From: Terriglobia bacterium
GTDB lineage: Bacteria; Acidobacteriota; Terriglobia; Terriglobales; Acidobacteriaceae
Assembly (NCBI GenBank): GCA_020072585.1
Contig: JAIQGL010000018.1
Span: 142,376 to 206,375, forward strand
DNA length: 64,000 bases
Direction: 5' to 3'
The position numbers and the translations under genes were made by a program. Shown here piece after piece: positions 63,937-64,000 of the stretch; the first letter of the stretch is position 1; each line of letters begins with the position of its first letter. Under the pieces are notes generated by a model. That model saw only the letters and a program-made list of their open reading frames with translations. It was not told the DNA's origin and made no database searches.

Positions 63937-64000
63937 ATGGAACTGACTGATGTGCAGTGGGAGATGCTGAAATCATTGGTCGAACCCAAAACGCCCGGCA
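63937..64000 (+). mobile_element. Start of an IS5-type transposase gene (cut by the window edge)
   Basis: The last 64 bases encode MELTDVQWEMLKSLVEPKTPG, which resembles the N-terminus of IS5-family transposases (LTDEQW-xx-L-xx-L-x-P). Only this fragment is visible. The 180 bp between the oxidoreductase gene and it (63755-63936) may contain the element's left inverted repeat, but the end cannot be fixed without the right end. Confidence 0.6.

Overview
The window looks like part of a soil acidobacterial chromosome. The main evidence is two long MacB/FtsX-type duplicated permeases without a partner ATPase (474-2915 and 5938-8397), an arrangement typical of Acidobacteriota, together with an NtrC/NtrY-type two-component system, a DUF6496 basic protein and GTG/TTG starts. 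Assignment to phylum is inference; no rRNA or marker gene other than rpoD is present.

Layout. (1) 1-8.6 kb: a sigma-54 two-component system (NtrC-like regulator and NtrY-like kinase) in an operon with one permease and convergent with a second. Both permease promoters carry two TGTCCA-N4-TGGACA sites 20 bp apart, about 80 bp upstream of near-identical -24/-12 elements, so they probably form the regulon of the neighbouring regulator. (2) 8.7-52 kb: a hybrid NRPS / type II fatty-acid-synthase gene cluster in three operons. The first (minus, 22.6 to 8.7 kb) holds ACP, a Cys-less ketosynthase, a cysteine-synthase-like enzyme, ATP-grasp ligase, threonine aldolase, MFS exporter, NRPS1, a DinB-like protein and a threonine dehydratase. 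The second (minus, 38.4 to 24.0 kb) holds type II thioesterase, glycosyltransferase, MbtH, a lone condensation domain, NRPS2 with terminal thioesterase, an argininosuccinate-lyase-like enzyme and a threonine-kinase-like enzyme. The third (plus, 38.9 to 52.1 kb) holds FabZ-like dehydratase, a short ketosynthase-like protein, ACP, ketosynthase, FabL-like enoyl reductase, KAS III, a diiron R2-like protein, a LanB-like protein, a second type II thioesterase, an SDR and NRPS3. A patatin-like lipase (23.0 kb) diverges from the first operon. (3) 52-58 kb: housekeeping genes, including small basic proteins, an RRM protein, a DEAD-box helicase and the major sigma factor. (4) 58-63.8 kb: a minus-strand operon for a GMC dehydrogenase / small subunit / cytochrome c complex with an ABM protein and a berberine-bridge-type FAD oxidase. 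(5) A transposase gene starts at the right edge.

How the cluster may work. The lipid genes look able to build a dedicated acyl chain. The NRPS adenylation codes I read by eye are Thr-like in NRPS3 and diaminobutyrate-like in NRPS1 and NRPS2. The threonine-kinase, cysteine-synthase and argininosuccinate-lyase homologues form the set proposed elsewhere for converting threonine to 2,3-diaminobutyrate. The predicted product is therefore a possibly glycosylated lipopeptide rich in threonine and diaminobutyrate. Two features are unusual: a LanB-type (glutamyl-tRNA-dependent) enzyme with no visible precursor peptide, and two adenylation-domain remnants that leave one carrier domain in NRPS2 without its own loader. 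Sigma-54-like -24/-12 elements sit in front of nearly every transcription unit of the cluster. All functional statements rest on motif reading by eye; no database search was run.
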